Shown: positions 1 through 6,691 of the stretch, one piece after another
Numbering within the stretch: the first letter of the stretch is position 1
How the letters are laid out: each line of letters opens with the position of its first letter
Source: VAZQ01 sp035300505
GTDB taxonomy: Bacteria > Pseudomonadota > Alphaproteobacteria > Rhizobiales > Xanthobacteraceae
DNA: 10,583 nucleotides
Assembly (NCBI GenBank): GCA_035300505.1
Contig: DATGVJ010000195.1
Location: 1 to 10,583 of the forward strand
Direction of reading: 5' to 3'
Made by a program: the position numbers and the translations under genes
Notes under the pieces: model-generated
What the model was told of the DNA's origin: nothing
Seen by the model: the letters and a program-made list of their open reading frames with translations, nothing else
The model's database searches: none

Positions 1-1125
1 GCGCTTGAGACGCCGCTCGGAGATGACCTGCTGGTGTTTCATCAACCGGTGCCAGCGGGCCTCGACGACATCGGTCGGCACCAAAGCCGCAAGATCGTTT
101 GCGGCCGCGCCTTTGACGGGCTCATAGCGGAAGCAGCCGACGCGATCGATCTGGGCCCGGTCCAGCCAATCCAGCAGGAACTGGAAGTCGTCATCAGTTT
201 CGCCCGGAAACCCGACGATGAATGTGGATCGAATGGTGAGATCAGGACAGGTCTCGCGCCAGTGCCGGATCGTTTCCAAGGTCTTTTCCTGGCCCGCCGG
301 CCGCTTCATCCGCTTGAGGACGTCGGGGCTCGCATGCTGGAAAGGCACGTCGAGATAGGGCAGGACCTTGCCCTGCGCCATCAAGGGGATGACGTCGGCC
401 ACGTGCGGATAGGGATAAACGTAATGCAGACGAATCCAGACCCCGAGTTCCCCAAGCTCGCGCGCGAGATCAAAAAACTTGGCGCGCACGTCGCGGTCCT
501 TGAACGAGGACGCGGCATATTTCAGGTCGCGCCCATAGGCGGACGTATCCTGGGAAATGACCAGGATTTCCTTGACGCCGGCGGCAACCAGCCGCTCCGC
601 CTCGCGCAGCACATCGGCCGCCGGGCGCGACACGAGGTCGCCGCGCAACTTCGGAATGATGCAAAACGTACACCGGTTGTCGCAGCCCTCTGAAATCTTG
701 AGATACGCATAGTGGCGCGGCGTGAGCTTGATGCCCTCGGGCGGCACCAGGTCGAGGAACGGATCGTGGCGGGGAGGGGCCGCGCGGTGAACCGCATCGA
801 GCACGCTCTCGTATTGCTGGGGACCCGTCACGGCCAGGACTCCCGGATGGGCGTCCGTGATCGTTTCGGGCTCGGCTCCCAAACAGCCGGTGACGATGAC
901 CTTGCCGTTCTTTGCCAATGCGTCGCCAATGGCGGTCAGCGATTCCGTCTTTGCGCTGTCGAGAAAGCCACACGTATTGACGATTACCAGGTCGGCGCCT
1001 TCGTGCACGCGGGAGAGTTCATAACCTTCCGCCCGCAGGCGCGTGATGATGCGCTCGCTGTCGACCAGCGCCTTGGGGCATCCCAACGATACAAAACTCA
1101 CCTTCGGGGCACGGGTTTCGACCAT
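1..1125 (-). CDS. rimO: Ribosomal protein S12 methylthiotransferase RimO (3' end outside window)
   Basis: Radical-SAM enzyme that adds a methylthio group to the conserved aspartate of ribosomal protein S12 in the cytoplasm. The frame is open from the ATG at 1125 to the window edge, giving 375 residues; the family is about 440, so the C-terminal TRAM (RNA-binding) domain is cut off. The N-terminal methylthiotransferase domain has the three expected cluster cysteines: C16 in LGCPK, C52 in NTCGF and C81 in TGCLG. The radical-SAM motif CDNRCTFC is at residues 148-155, after YLKISEG. IIPKLRGDLVSR and FIVGFPGETDDDF further support RimO over MiaB. The start is preceded by AGAGAA about 8 bases upstream. 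The gene is divergent from the dehydrogenase at 1225. Nothing odd is seen apart from the truncation by the window. Confidence 0.95.
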   Translation of the reverse strand, partial: MVETRAPKVSFVSLGCPKALVDSERIITRLRAEGYELSRVHEGADLVIVNTCGFLDSAKTESLTAIGDALAKNGKVIVTGCLGAEPETITDAHPGVLAVTGPQQYESVLDAVHRAAPPRHDPFLDLVPPEGIKLTPRHYAYLKISEGCDNRCTFCIIPKLRGDLVSRPAADVLREAERLVAAGVKEILVISQDTSAYGRDLKYAASSFKDRDVRAKFFDLARELGELGVWIRLHYVYPYPHVADVIPLMAQGKVLPYLDVPFQHASPDVLKRMKRPAGQEKTLETIRHWRETCPDLTIRSTFIVGFPGETDDDFQFLLDWLDRAQIDRVGCFRYEPVKGAAANDLAALVPTDVVEARWHRLMKHQQVISERRLKR

Positions 1126-1224
1126 TCTGGGTTCTCTGTTGTCACGGCCGCCGGAGCTAAGCGCTGGCCGCGACAATTGCAAGCCGATAGGGCATAAGAC
1201 AACCCGTCATAGCAGAGGCTGCCG

Positions 1225-2190
1225 ATGAAAGTCGTGATGTATCCCTACCGCCGGGACGATGCAATTATTGGGCTCACCGGGGACTTCCCGGAACTGGATT
1301 GGGCTGTCGTGTCCTCGACGGAGGAACTCGCGCGCGAAATTCCAAACGCCACCATTCTGGTGACCAGCAACCGGGTTTGCACGCCGGCCTTTGGCGAGGC
1401 GCTGCGCGCGCATGCAAATGCGCTGCGCTGGATGTTTTTCAGTTCCTCCGGGGTCGAGCGCGGCGTCGCGGCGGGTATCCCGACGGGGGTGCGGGTGACC
1501 AATTCCACGGGAGTCAAGGCCACGATGGTGGCCGAGCATGCCATGACGTTGCTTCTTGCCTTGCTGCGCCAGCTGCCGGAATGCCAGGCGCTCCAGCGGG
1601 CCCATCTTTATCGCCGGCAGGAAACCAACGGAAAGCTCAAAACCCTGGAAGACGCGACCGTATGTGTGATTGGCCGCGGCGCGATTGGCCGAGAGATTGT
1701 GCGCAAGCTCAAGGCCTTCGACGCGCAGCCGATTGCGGTGTCGCGGACGGCGACCGATCCCGGCGACCTCGCGGCCGTCTACCCGCGTGAAAGAATCACG
1801 GAAGGCCTGACGCGGGCTGATGCCGTCATCATTTGCACCGCCGGCGATGAATCAAGCTTCCGGTTGATCGGAGAGCGCGAAATCGCCGCGATGAAGCCCA
1901 CGGCCTATATCGTGAATGTGGCGCGCGGGGAAATCATCAATGAGGCGGCCCTGGTTGCGGCCTTGGCGGGCGGGCGCCTGGCCGGCGCCGGTCTCGACGT
2001 CAACGAAACCGAACCCTTGCCCGCCGACAGCCCACTCTGGGATATGCCCAATGTCATTCTGTCGCCGCACGTCGCGGGCGGTGGCTCGACGGGCTACTTC
2101 ATGCACCGAAACCTGTTCAAGCAGAATCTCGAACGATTACGCGCCGGCCAGCCATTGCTCAATGAAATCAACATTTCGAACAGGCCGTGA
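1225..2190 (+). CDS. D-2-hydroxyacid dehydrogenase, NAD-binding
   Basis: Cytoplasmic oxidoreductase interconverting a 2-hydroxyacid and a 2-oxoacid with NAD(P)H; the substrate is not readable. The 321 residues match the usual family length. The Rossmann motif GRGAIG is at residues 150-155. The catalytic set is present: Arg234 in NVARGE, Glu263 in NETEPLP and His282 in LSPHVAGG. The Arg-to-Glu spacing of 29 is the same as in E. coli SerA. The N-terminal half (about 1-95) is the divergent substrate-binding part. There is no ACT domain, so this is not a SerA-type phosphoglycerate dehydrogenase. The ATG at 1225 has AGAGG about 7 bases upstream. It is the first gene of a tight cluster with an ornithine-cyclodeaminase-family gene (24-base gap) and a TctC-type binding protein. 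This suggests catabolism of an imported hydroxy/keto acid. Confidence 0.9.
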   Translation: MKVVMYPYRRDDAIIGLTGDFPELDWAVVSSTEELAREIPNATILVTSNRVCTPAFGEALRAHANALRWMFFSSSGVERGVAAGIPTGVRVTNSTGVKATMVAEHAMTLLLALLRQLPECQALQRAHLYRRQETNGKLKTLEDATVCVIGRGAIGREIVRKLKAFDAQPIAVSRTATDPGDLAAVYPRERITEGLTRADAVIICTAGDESSFRLIGEREIAAMKPTAYIVNVARGEIINEAALVAALAGGRLAGAGLDVNETEPLPADSPLWDMPNVILSPHVAGGGSTGYFMHRNLFKQNLERLRAGQPLLNEINISNRP

Positions 2191-2214
2191 GATTTGCGGC
2201 AGGAGAAACCCAGA

Positions 2215-3321
2215 ATGACGCTCATCATCAACAATCACGACGTGGAGCAGGTCCTCACCATGGAGGACACACTTGAAGCGTTGGAACAGTCGTATCTGCA
2301 ACTCGCCGCGCGCGAAGCCGTATGCCGTCCGCGCATCGACATTCGCATCCCGACCAGCGACCCCGCGAAGAATTATCAGTGGGGAACGATGGAAGGCGGA
2401 TCGACGGCCGGCTATTTCGCGATCCGCATCAAGTCCGACATCATTTATGAGACCGAATACAACGGCGTGGTCACGCAGGAGAAATACTGCGTCCGGCCTG
2501 GCCTCTATTGCGGACTCATTTTCTTGACCTCGATCGAGAACGGCGAGCCGCTGGCCTTCATCAACGACGGTCACCTCCAGCACATGCGGGTCGGCGGCGA
2601 TGGTGGCATTGGCGTCAAATATCTCGCCAACGAGGATGCCGAAGTCGTCGGAATTCTGGGGTCCGGCGGCATGGCGCGCACGCATATGCAGGCTTTTACC
2701 CGGGTGCGCACCATCAAGAAGCTGCAGGTGTTCAGCCCGACCCGCGAAAATCGCGAGGCGTTCGGCCGCGAGATGGCCGCCAAGTACAATATCGAGGTCA
2801 AGGTCTGCGACCGGCCGGAGGATGTCTACAAAGGAGCACACATCCTGGCGGCGCTGACGGATTCGGCCCTGGAGGTCACGGACGGGACGCTGCTCGAGAA
2901 GGGGGCGCATATCGTCGTCATCGGCGGCACCGGCAAGCCCGACCAGGCGAGCCTCGACCGGGTCAATGTCTATCTGCGTTTTGGCGATACGCCGGCGCCC
3001 ATTGGCCACCCGGAGCTGGCGACCGACGCCGAGCATGTCGCCTATGAGGCGCGGCCCGACGCAGACAAGCATGGCGACGGCCGCCGCAGCCGCCGGCGGC
3101 ATGGCAACACCTTGCCGGACCGGCGGATTACGCTCGCCGATATCGCGGGCGGAAAAACCAAGGGCCGCACGTCGGGCGACCAGATCACTTATTCAGAGCG
3201 CGGCAATTTGCAGGGCGCCCAATTCTATGCGGTTGCTGGTAAAGTCTACGAACTCGTCCGCAAGGCGGGCCTCGGTCGCCAGATTCCGACCGAATGGTTC
3301 CTCCAGGATATCCGGAACTGA
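2215..3321 (+). CDS. Ornithine cyclodeaminase/mu-crystallin family oxidoreductase
   Basis: NAD(P)-dependent enzyme of the family that includes ornithine cyclodeaminase, alanine dehydrogenase (archaeal type), ketimine reductase (mu-crystallin) and opine-type dehydrogenases. It has 368 residues. The nucleotide-binding motif GSGGMA is at residues 149-154, inside EVVGILGSGGMARTHMQAF. A C-terminal signature (ITYSERGN, then GAQFYAVAGKVYEL and PTEWFLQDIR) places it in a conserved bacterial subgroup. The ATG at 2215 is chosen because AGGAGA lies 8 bases before it; an in-frame TTG at 2194 has no comparable site. In true ornithine cyclodeaminases a GGDCPGK segment carries the catalytic Asp; here the corresponding stretch reads GGTGKPD, so ornithine cyclization is unlikely. 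A short arginine-rich stretch (RRSRRRHG) lies near residues 289-296. Its neighbours suggest amino- or imino-acid metabolism. Confidence 0.88.
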   Translation: MTLIINNHDVEQVLTMEDTLEALEQSYLQLAAREAVCRPRIDIRIPTSDPAKNYQWGTMEGGSTAGYFAIRIKSDIIYETEYNGVVTQEKYCVRPGLYCGLIFLTSIENGEPLAFINDGHLQHMRVGGDGGIGVKYLANEDAEVVGILGSGGMARTHMQAFTRVRTIKKLQVFSPTRENREAFGREMAAKYNIEVKVCDRPEDVYKGAHILAALTDSALEVTDGTLLEKGAHIVVIGGTGKPDQASLDRVNVYLRFGDTPAPIGHPELATDAEHVAYEARPDADKHGDGRRSRRRHGNTLPDRRITLADIAGGKTKGRTSGDQITYSERGNLQGAQFYAVAGKVYELVRKAGLGRQIPTEWFLQDIRN

Positions 3322-3334
3322 ATGGGTTATCGTC

Positions 3335-4369
3335 ATGCGATTACTTTTGGCCAGAATGCTTGCCGGCAAGACCCTCGCCACATTGGCGATTTGCCTTGCC
3401 GTCTCCAGTCCAATTGCCGCGCAAGACGCCGCGACCTTCTACAAGGGCAGGACGGTGCGCATTGTGGTCGGATTTACCCCGGGCGGCGGCTACGACGTCT
3501 ACGCCCGGGCATTGGCACGCCACTTTGGCCGTCACATTCCGGGCAATCCGCTTGTGGTGGTGCAGAATATGCCGGGGGCGGCGAGTCTCAAGTCTGTCCA
3601 ATATCTATCGGCGGGCGCACCGACCGACGGGACCCTGATTACGACGTTCAACCCCGGCCTGATCACGCAGTCTCTGACCGCACCGGAAAAGGTTAATGTC
3701 AAATTTCTCGATTACGCCTGGATCGGCAATGTCAGTGAGGATTTCCGCGCGTGTTTCACCTGGAATGGAACCGGTATCCGCAATTGGCAGGATTTCCTCG
3801 GCCGAGCCAAAGTAACCTTTGGCAATACCGGCATCGGGACATCGGCCTATATCGATGATCGGATTCTGACCGATCTGTTCGGTGCCAAGCTGCACGCCGT
3901 CATGGGTTATCCCGGCAGTGCGGATAAACGGGTTGCGATCGAACGCGGGGAACTGGATGGCGATTGTGGTTCGTGGACCAGCCTGCCGGATGACTGGCTG
4001 CGCGACAACAAGATCACGCTCCTGGTTCGTTTCTCCCGCACACTCGTGCCAGGAATGCCCACAACGCTTCCCTATGCGGGCGACCTCCTCGACGACACCA
4101 GGAAGAAGCAGACGTTTGAACTCCTGACGGCGTCGGCCGTGGTCGGGCGGCCCTATATTGCCCCGAAAGGGGTACCGCCAGATCGACTTGCCGCCCTGCG
4201 TACGGCTTTTGATGCGACCATGCGTGACCCCGAATTCCTGGCGGATGCAGCGAGGCAGCGCCTTTTGGTGACGCCGATGACCGGGCAGGAAGTCGAATCC
4301 TACATCAGGGTGATCTATCAGAGTCCGGCCGATGTCATTGCGAAAGCCCGACAAATTTCGGGTGAGTAG
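3335..4369 (+). CDS. TctC-type tripartite tricarboxylate transporter substrate-binding protein (orphan)
   Basis: Periplasmic binding protein of the TTT (tripartite tricarboxylate transport) receptor family, 344 residues. The N-terminus is a signal peptide: MRLLLARMLAGK, a hydrophobic core (about 13-24), then SPIAAQD with cleavage near residue 29. The mature part starts with FYKGRTVRIVVGFTPGGGYD, followed by ARALARHFGRHIPGNP and VVVQNMPGAA, the usual opening of the family. A TFGNTGIGTSA segment follows in the middle. The start lies 13 bases after the previous stop, so translation is probably coupled; no strong ribosome-binding site is seen. An in-frame ATG at 3356 is an alternative. No TctA or TctB membrane gene is present in the window. 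Orphan receptors are common in alpha- and betaproteobacteria, so it may share a transporter encoded elsewhere or act as a sensor partner. Likely co-expressed with the two upstream oxidoreductases. Confidence 0.87.
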   Translation: MRLLLARMLAGKTLATLAICLAVSSPIAAQDAATFYKGRTVRIVVGFTPGGGYDVYARALARHFGRHIPGNPLVVVQNMPGAASLKSVQYLSAGAPTDGTLITTFNPGLITQSLTAPEKVNVKFLDYAWIGNVSEDFRACFTWNGTGIRNWQDFLGRAKVTFGNTGIGTSAYIDDRILTDLFGAKLHAVMGYPGSADKRVAIERGELDGDCGSWTSLPDDWLRDNKITLLVRFSRTLVPGMPTTLPYAGDLLDDTRKKQTFELLTASAVVGRPYIAPKGVPPDRLAALRTAFDATMRDPEFLADAARQRLLVTPMTGQEVESYIRVIYQSPADVIAKARQISGE

Positions 4370-4395
4370 TTCGAACGAAACGTCCCATTGTGCGA

Positions 4396-4426
4396 GCGGA
4401 TGATTGCTTGCGCGGCTTGCATCCGC
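4396..4426. terminator. Imperfect terminator-like inverted repeat after the binding-protein gene
   Basis: GCGGATG at 4396-4402 pairs with CATCCGC at 4420-4426 across a 17-base loop. It begins 27 bases after the stop codon of the TctC-type gene, a sensible place for transcription to end. There is no run of T after it (GATCAATTTGG follows), so it may be a weak or Rho-assisted terminator or only an RNA-stability hairpin. Confidence 0.3.
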
Positions 4427-4443
4427 GATCAATTTGGTTAGGT

Positions 4444-4488
4444 AACTTTTGCAAGAAGACTTTTTGCAAGAAGAACTTTTGCAAGAAG
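4444..4488. repeat. Three tandem 15-bp units in the control region before the coiled-coil/mipZ cluster
   Basis: Units are AACTTTTGCAAGAAG (4444-4458), ACTTTTTGCAAGAAG (4459-4473) and AACTTTTGCAAGAAG (4474-4488). Units 1 and 3 are identical; unit 2 differs at two bases. Each carries the palindromic core TTGCAA. The array is noncoding and lies 132 bases upstream of the ATG at 4621, in AT-richer DNA. Head-to-tail sites like this can bind a regulator cooperatively, but slippage products look the same. The following bases (GGATACAAAAT) resemble an extended -10 region, without a confident -35. Confidence 0.7.
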
Positions 4489-4620
4489 GATACAAAATTC
4501 TCTCACGGTATTCGCCAAATGTATGTTAGGGTGGATTTGTAAATACGCATTCCCCATTTTTGTGAACAACGCGTGCGCCCGGCGCCTGCGTGGACGGTTT
4601 CGTTCCCCTTGGAGCGTTCC

Positions 4621-5697
4621 ATGAGTGAGCCGACCCTTTCGTTTTGGATCGGGCCTCTGCGTGATATCAGCGAACCCTTCATTTCCTTTTGGATTGGAGC
4701 GATTGTCGCCGCGCTGGCCATTTTTGGTTGGTCGCGGATCACCCGTGCCCGTCCCGAGAAGCATCTGGAAAAGTTGCTGGATACCTCCATGCCGACCCTC
4801 ATGACGGACATCGGGGCAGACATGGATCAGTTGCATTCCCAAATCGCGGTCGCGACACGCCGGCTTGAAATGAGCGTCGAGCAGATGAAGCTTCGGACGT
4901 CGAGCCAGCTTTCCGAGATCGGCAGGACGAGCGAAGCGATCGGCCGCCTCAAGGGGGAACTAGCCGAGCGGACGGTGGTTTTTGCAGAATTGCAAGGCAA
5001 GGAACGCGCGGTGTCCGCGCAAATTCTCTCCACCGAGACGCAATTGGTGGTCAAGGCCAAGGAACTCAACGAAGTTGAAAGGGTCCTGGCCGATCGCAAG
5101 ACCGAACTCGCGCGGTCCATGGCTGCATTCGACGTGCATCCTGAGATCGGGAATCTGCGACAGATTCATGCGGCCGAAATCGATAATCTCAGAGCCGAGA
5201 AATCGCAGGTCGAGGAGCAATTACGCCAATCAAGAGAAGAATGCCTCAAACTGCAATGCGCGATGAACGCCATAGAAAATCAGGTCGAAAAGACTTGGGC
5301 TTCCGAGCGCATGGCAAACGCCGTTCTGCGCGAGCGCATCAATGACGTCGCATCGGAAGTCGTGCGCGTCGCAACAGCTCTTGAAGGATTGCACTCCCCG
5401 ATCGAGGCCATGTTGTCGGCAAAACTGCCAACCGAAACTGTTCGTGCGGAGGCACCTGCCGGCAATGGCCACGCCGGCAATGGTCGTGCTGTCAATAGTC
5501 ATGCCGGCAATGGTCATGCTGTCAATGGCCACGCTGTCAACGGCCACGCAGTCGGTGGCTATGCCGCAAATAGCCATAGCGGCATCGCCAGTGCGTTGGA
5601 TTCACCGTTGGAGAACCGCGATGGATCCGATACCGCGTTGGTTCAGCGTATCCACGCATTGCGCAAGCGGACAGCGGAGCTGTCGGCACCGGGATAA
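4621..5697 (+). CDS. Membrane-anchored coiled-coil protein with pentapeptide-repeat tail, adjacent to mipZ
   Basis: Not recognised as a named family. It has 358 residues in this order. A short N-terminus holds two copies of SEPxxSFWIG (residues 2-11 and 17-26). One membrane segment spans about 20-37 (FISFWIGAIVAALAIFGW) and is followed by basic RITRAR, predicting a cytoplasmic C-terminal part. A long heptad-like, Glu/Leu/Arg/Gln-rich region from about 45 to 265 reads as coiled coil. Next are eight AxNGH-like units (280-319) and a short charged end (VQRIHALRKRTAEL). The ATG at 4621 is preceded by GGAG with 6 bases between; a GTG at 4573 lacks such a site. It ends 58 bases before the preferred mipZ start, or 13 bases before the upstream candidate start. 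The layout suggests a membrane scaffold or polarity/division factor; that function is inference from position and architecture only. Confidence 0.82.
   Translation: MSEPTLSFWIGPLRDISEPFISFWIGAIVAALAIFGWSRITRARPEKHLEKLLDTSMPTLMTDIGADMDQLHSQIAVATRRLEMSVEQMKLRTSSQLSEIGRTSEAIGRLKGELAERTVVFAELQGKERAVSAQILSTETQLVVKAKELNEVERVLADRKTELARSMAAFDVHPEIGNLRQIHAAEIDNLRAEKSQVEEQLRQSREECLKLQCAMNAIENQVEKTWASERMANAVLRERINDVASEVVRVATALEGLHSPIEAMLSAKLPTETVRAEAPAGNGHAGNGRAVNSHAGNGHAVNGHAVNGHAVGGYAANSHSGIASALDSPLENRDGSDTALVQRIHALRKRTAELSAPG
5458..5577 (+). repeat. Eight in-frame 15-bp repeats encoding AxNGH
   Basis: Eight units of exactly 15 bases, starting at 5458, 5473, 5488, 5503, 5518, 5533, 5548 and 5563. They encode AGNGH, AGNGR, AVNSH, AGNGH, AVNGH, AVNGH, AVGGY and AANSH (residues 280-319 of the coiled-coil protein). 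Variation is mostly at third positions and at the second residue (Gly/Val/Ala). The array has therefore aged under some coding constraint rather than being freshly slipped. Six of the eight units keep His. Confidence 0.92.
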
Positions 5698-5755
5698 CTG
5701 CGCCGGTTGAATGCGTCCTGTTTTCTGTAAACGAGTTTCTGTAGCGGGTTGCGTC

Positions 5756-6679
5756 ATGTTGGTGCAGGCGAGTGCGAAGCGAGCGGCCTTGACGCATGTC
5801 ATTGTCGTCGGCAACGAAAAGGGCGGCACCGGAAAATCCACCATCGCAATGCATCTTGCAGTCGCGCTCCTGAATTGCGGACAGCGCGTTGCAACCATCG
5901 ACCTCGATTCGCGGCAGAAAAGCCTGACGCATTATGTCGAGAACCGCAGGGCCTGGGCGAAGCAGTGCGGCATTCGTCTCAAGATCCCGGATCATAGTTG
6001 CATCGCAAGGGCAGCGACGCGCACGCTCGAAGCAAATGAGTCGATCGAATTCACCGGGCTCGTCGATTCGATCGCGGCATCGGAGCAATCGCATGATTTC
6101 ATCGTCATCGACCTGCCTGGAACCGACAATCACCTCACGCGCCTCGCGCATTCCATGGCCGACACGCTGGTGACCCCGCTCAACGAGAGCCATGTCGATC
6201 TCGACGTGCTCGGCGCCGTCGATCCCATGACCTTCACGGTCACGGGCGAAAATCATTATTCTCAAATGGTCCGCGAAGCGCGCATGCAGCGCCGTCTGGT
6301 CGACGGCGGACGGATGGACTGGATTGTCGTGAGCAACCGCCGCTCACCCGTTGGTTCGCGCAACCGTGAACGGATCGACATGGCGATCCGCCATCTGTCC
6401 ATGCGAAGCGGATTTCGTACCGTCGAAGGGCTTGCCGAACGAGTGATCTACCGGGAACTTTTTCCCTGCGGCCTGACGGCGGTCGATGATCTGGACGACG
6501 AGATGGCTGGCAACGATCCGGTAACGTTGCGACTGGCGGCACGGCTTGAAGTCATGGGCCTGCTGGGCGCCCTTAATTTGCAGCTCGACGCGGTTGGCGA
6601 GCGCCGTGCCGCCGCGCAGGCCGAATGGGCCGTCGCCCGGGCCAAGCCGCTCGAAATGTCCGGAATATTGGCGGATTGA
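5756..6679 (+). CDS. mipZ: MipZ, ParA-family ATPase positioning the division site
   Basis: ParA/MinD-superfamily ATPase that in alphaproteobacteria forms a gradient from the ParB-bound pole and blocks FtsZ assembly away from midcell. It has 307 residues from this start. The deviant Walker A is EKGGTGKST (21-29) with signature Lys22 and Lys27. The Walker A' is IDLDSRQ (48-54) and the Walker B region is FIVIDLPGTD (ending at 124). VVGNEKGG, VENRRAWA, DVLGAVDP, MDWIVVSNR and RVIYRELFP-GLT all match the Caulobacter MipZ pattern, not a plasmid ParA. Start choice: the ATG at 5756 gives MLVQASAKRAALTHVIVVG, close to the family N-terminus. An in-frame ATG at 5711 adds 15 atypical residues and has no good ribosome-binding site, and a TTG at 5789 is also possible. 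It is preceded by the membrane coiled-coil gene and followed 12 bases later by a small hypothetical gene. Confidence 0.93.
   Translation: MLVQASAKRAALTHVIVVGNEKGGTGKSTIAMHLAVALLNCGQRVATIDLDSRQKSLTHYVENRRAWAKQCGIRLKIPDHSCIARAATRTLEANESIEFTGLVDSIAASEQSHDFIVIDLPGTDNHLTRLAHSMADTLVTPLNESHVDLDVLGAVDPMTFTVTGENHYSQMVREARMQRRLVDGGRMDWIVVSNRRSPVGSRNRERIDMAIRHLSMRSGFRTVEGLAERVIYRELFPCGLTAVDDLDDEMAGNDPVTLRLAARLEVMGLLGALNLQLDAVGERRAAAQAEWAVARAKPLEMSGILAD
6454..6497 (+). repeat. 44-bp direct repeat, copy 1 (inside mipZ)
   Basis: Source-like copy inside mipZ, encoding the conserved RELFP-CGLTAVDDLDD stretch. The same 44 bases recur at 7082-7125 in the same orientation with one C-to-T difference (base 27 of the repeat). 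Similarity stops abruptly on both sides. Confidence 0.95.
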
Positions 6680-6691
6680 ACGCCTGCCCTG

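Noticed and set aside
34..693. Rightward open frame (219 codons) opposite rimO
   Set aside because: RimO motifs on the minus strand are unambiguous; this frame has no start signal or family features.
2137..3102. Long leftward open frame (321 codons) opposite the cyclodeaminase-family gene
   Set aside because: Mirror frame of a well-supported high-GC gene; Arg/Asp/Ala-rich composition with no motif or ribosome-binding site.
2966..3334. 5' extension of the binding-protein frame into the cyclodeaminase gene
   Set aside because: The extension is Arg/Ser-rich out-of-frame reading of the previous gene; the signal peptide begins at 3335.
4444..4488. Possible CRISPR array
   Set aside because: Units are 15 bases with no spacers; it is a simple tandem repeat.
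3605..4495. Leftward open frame (296 codons) opposite the binding-protein gene, starting in the 15-bp repeats
   Set aside because: Its N-terminus is the translated tandem repeat (CKSSSCKKSSCK) and the rest shadows the TctC-type gene.
4438..4842. Leftward frame opposite the start of the coiled-coil gene
   Set aside because: Composition is that of a shadow frame and it reads through the tandem repeats.
5537..6265. Leftward open frame (242 codons) opposite mipZ
   Set aside because: Shadow of mipZ, which has clear ATPase motifs on the other strand.
5458..6497. Idea that this mipZ is a plasmid parA with iterons
   Set aside because: The ATPase matches chromosomal MipZ signatures (RVIYRELFP, ENRRAW), no parB or rep gene is present, and the repeats are not in a replication-origin context.
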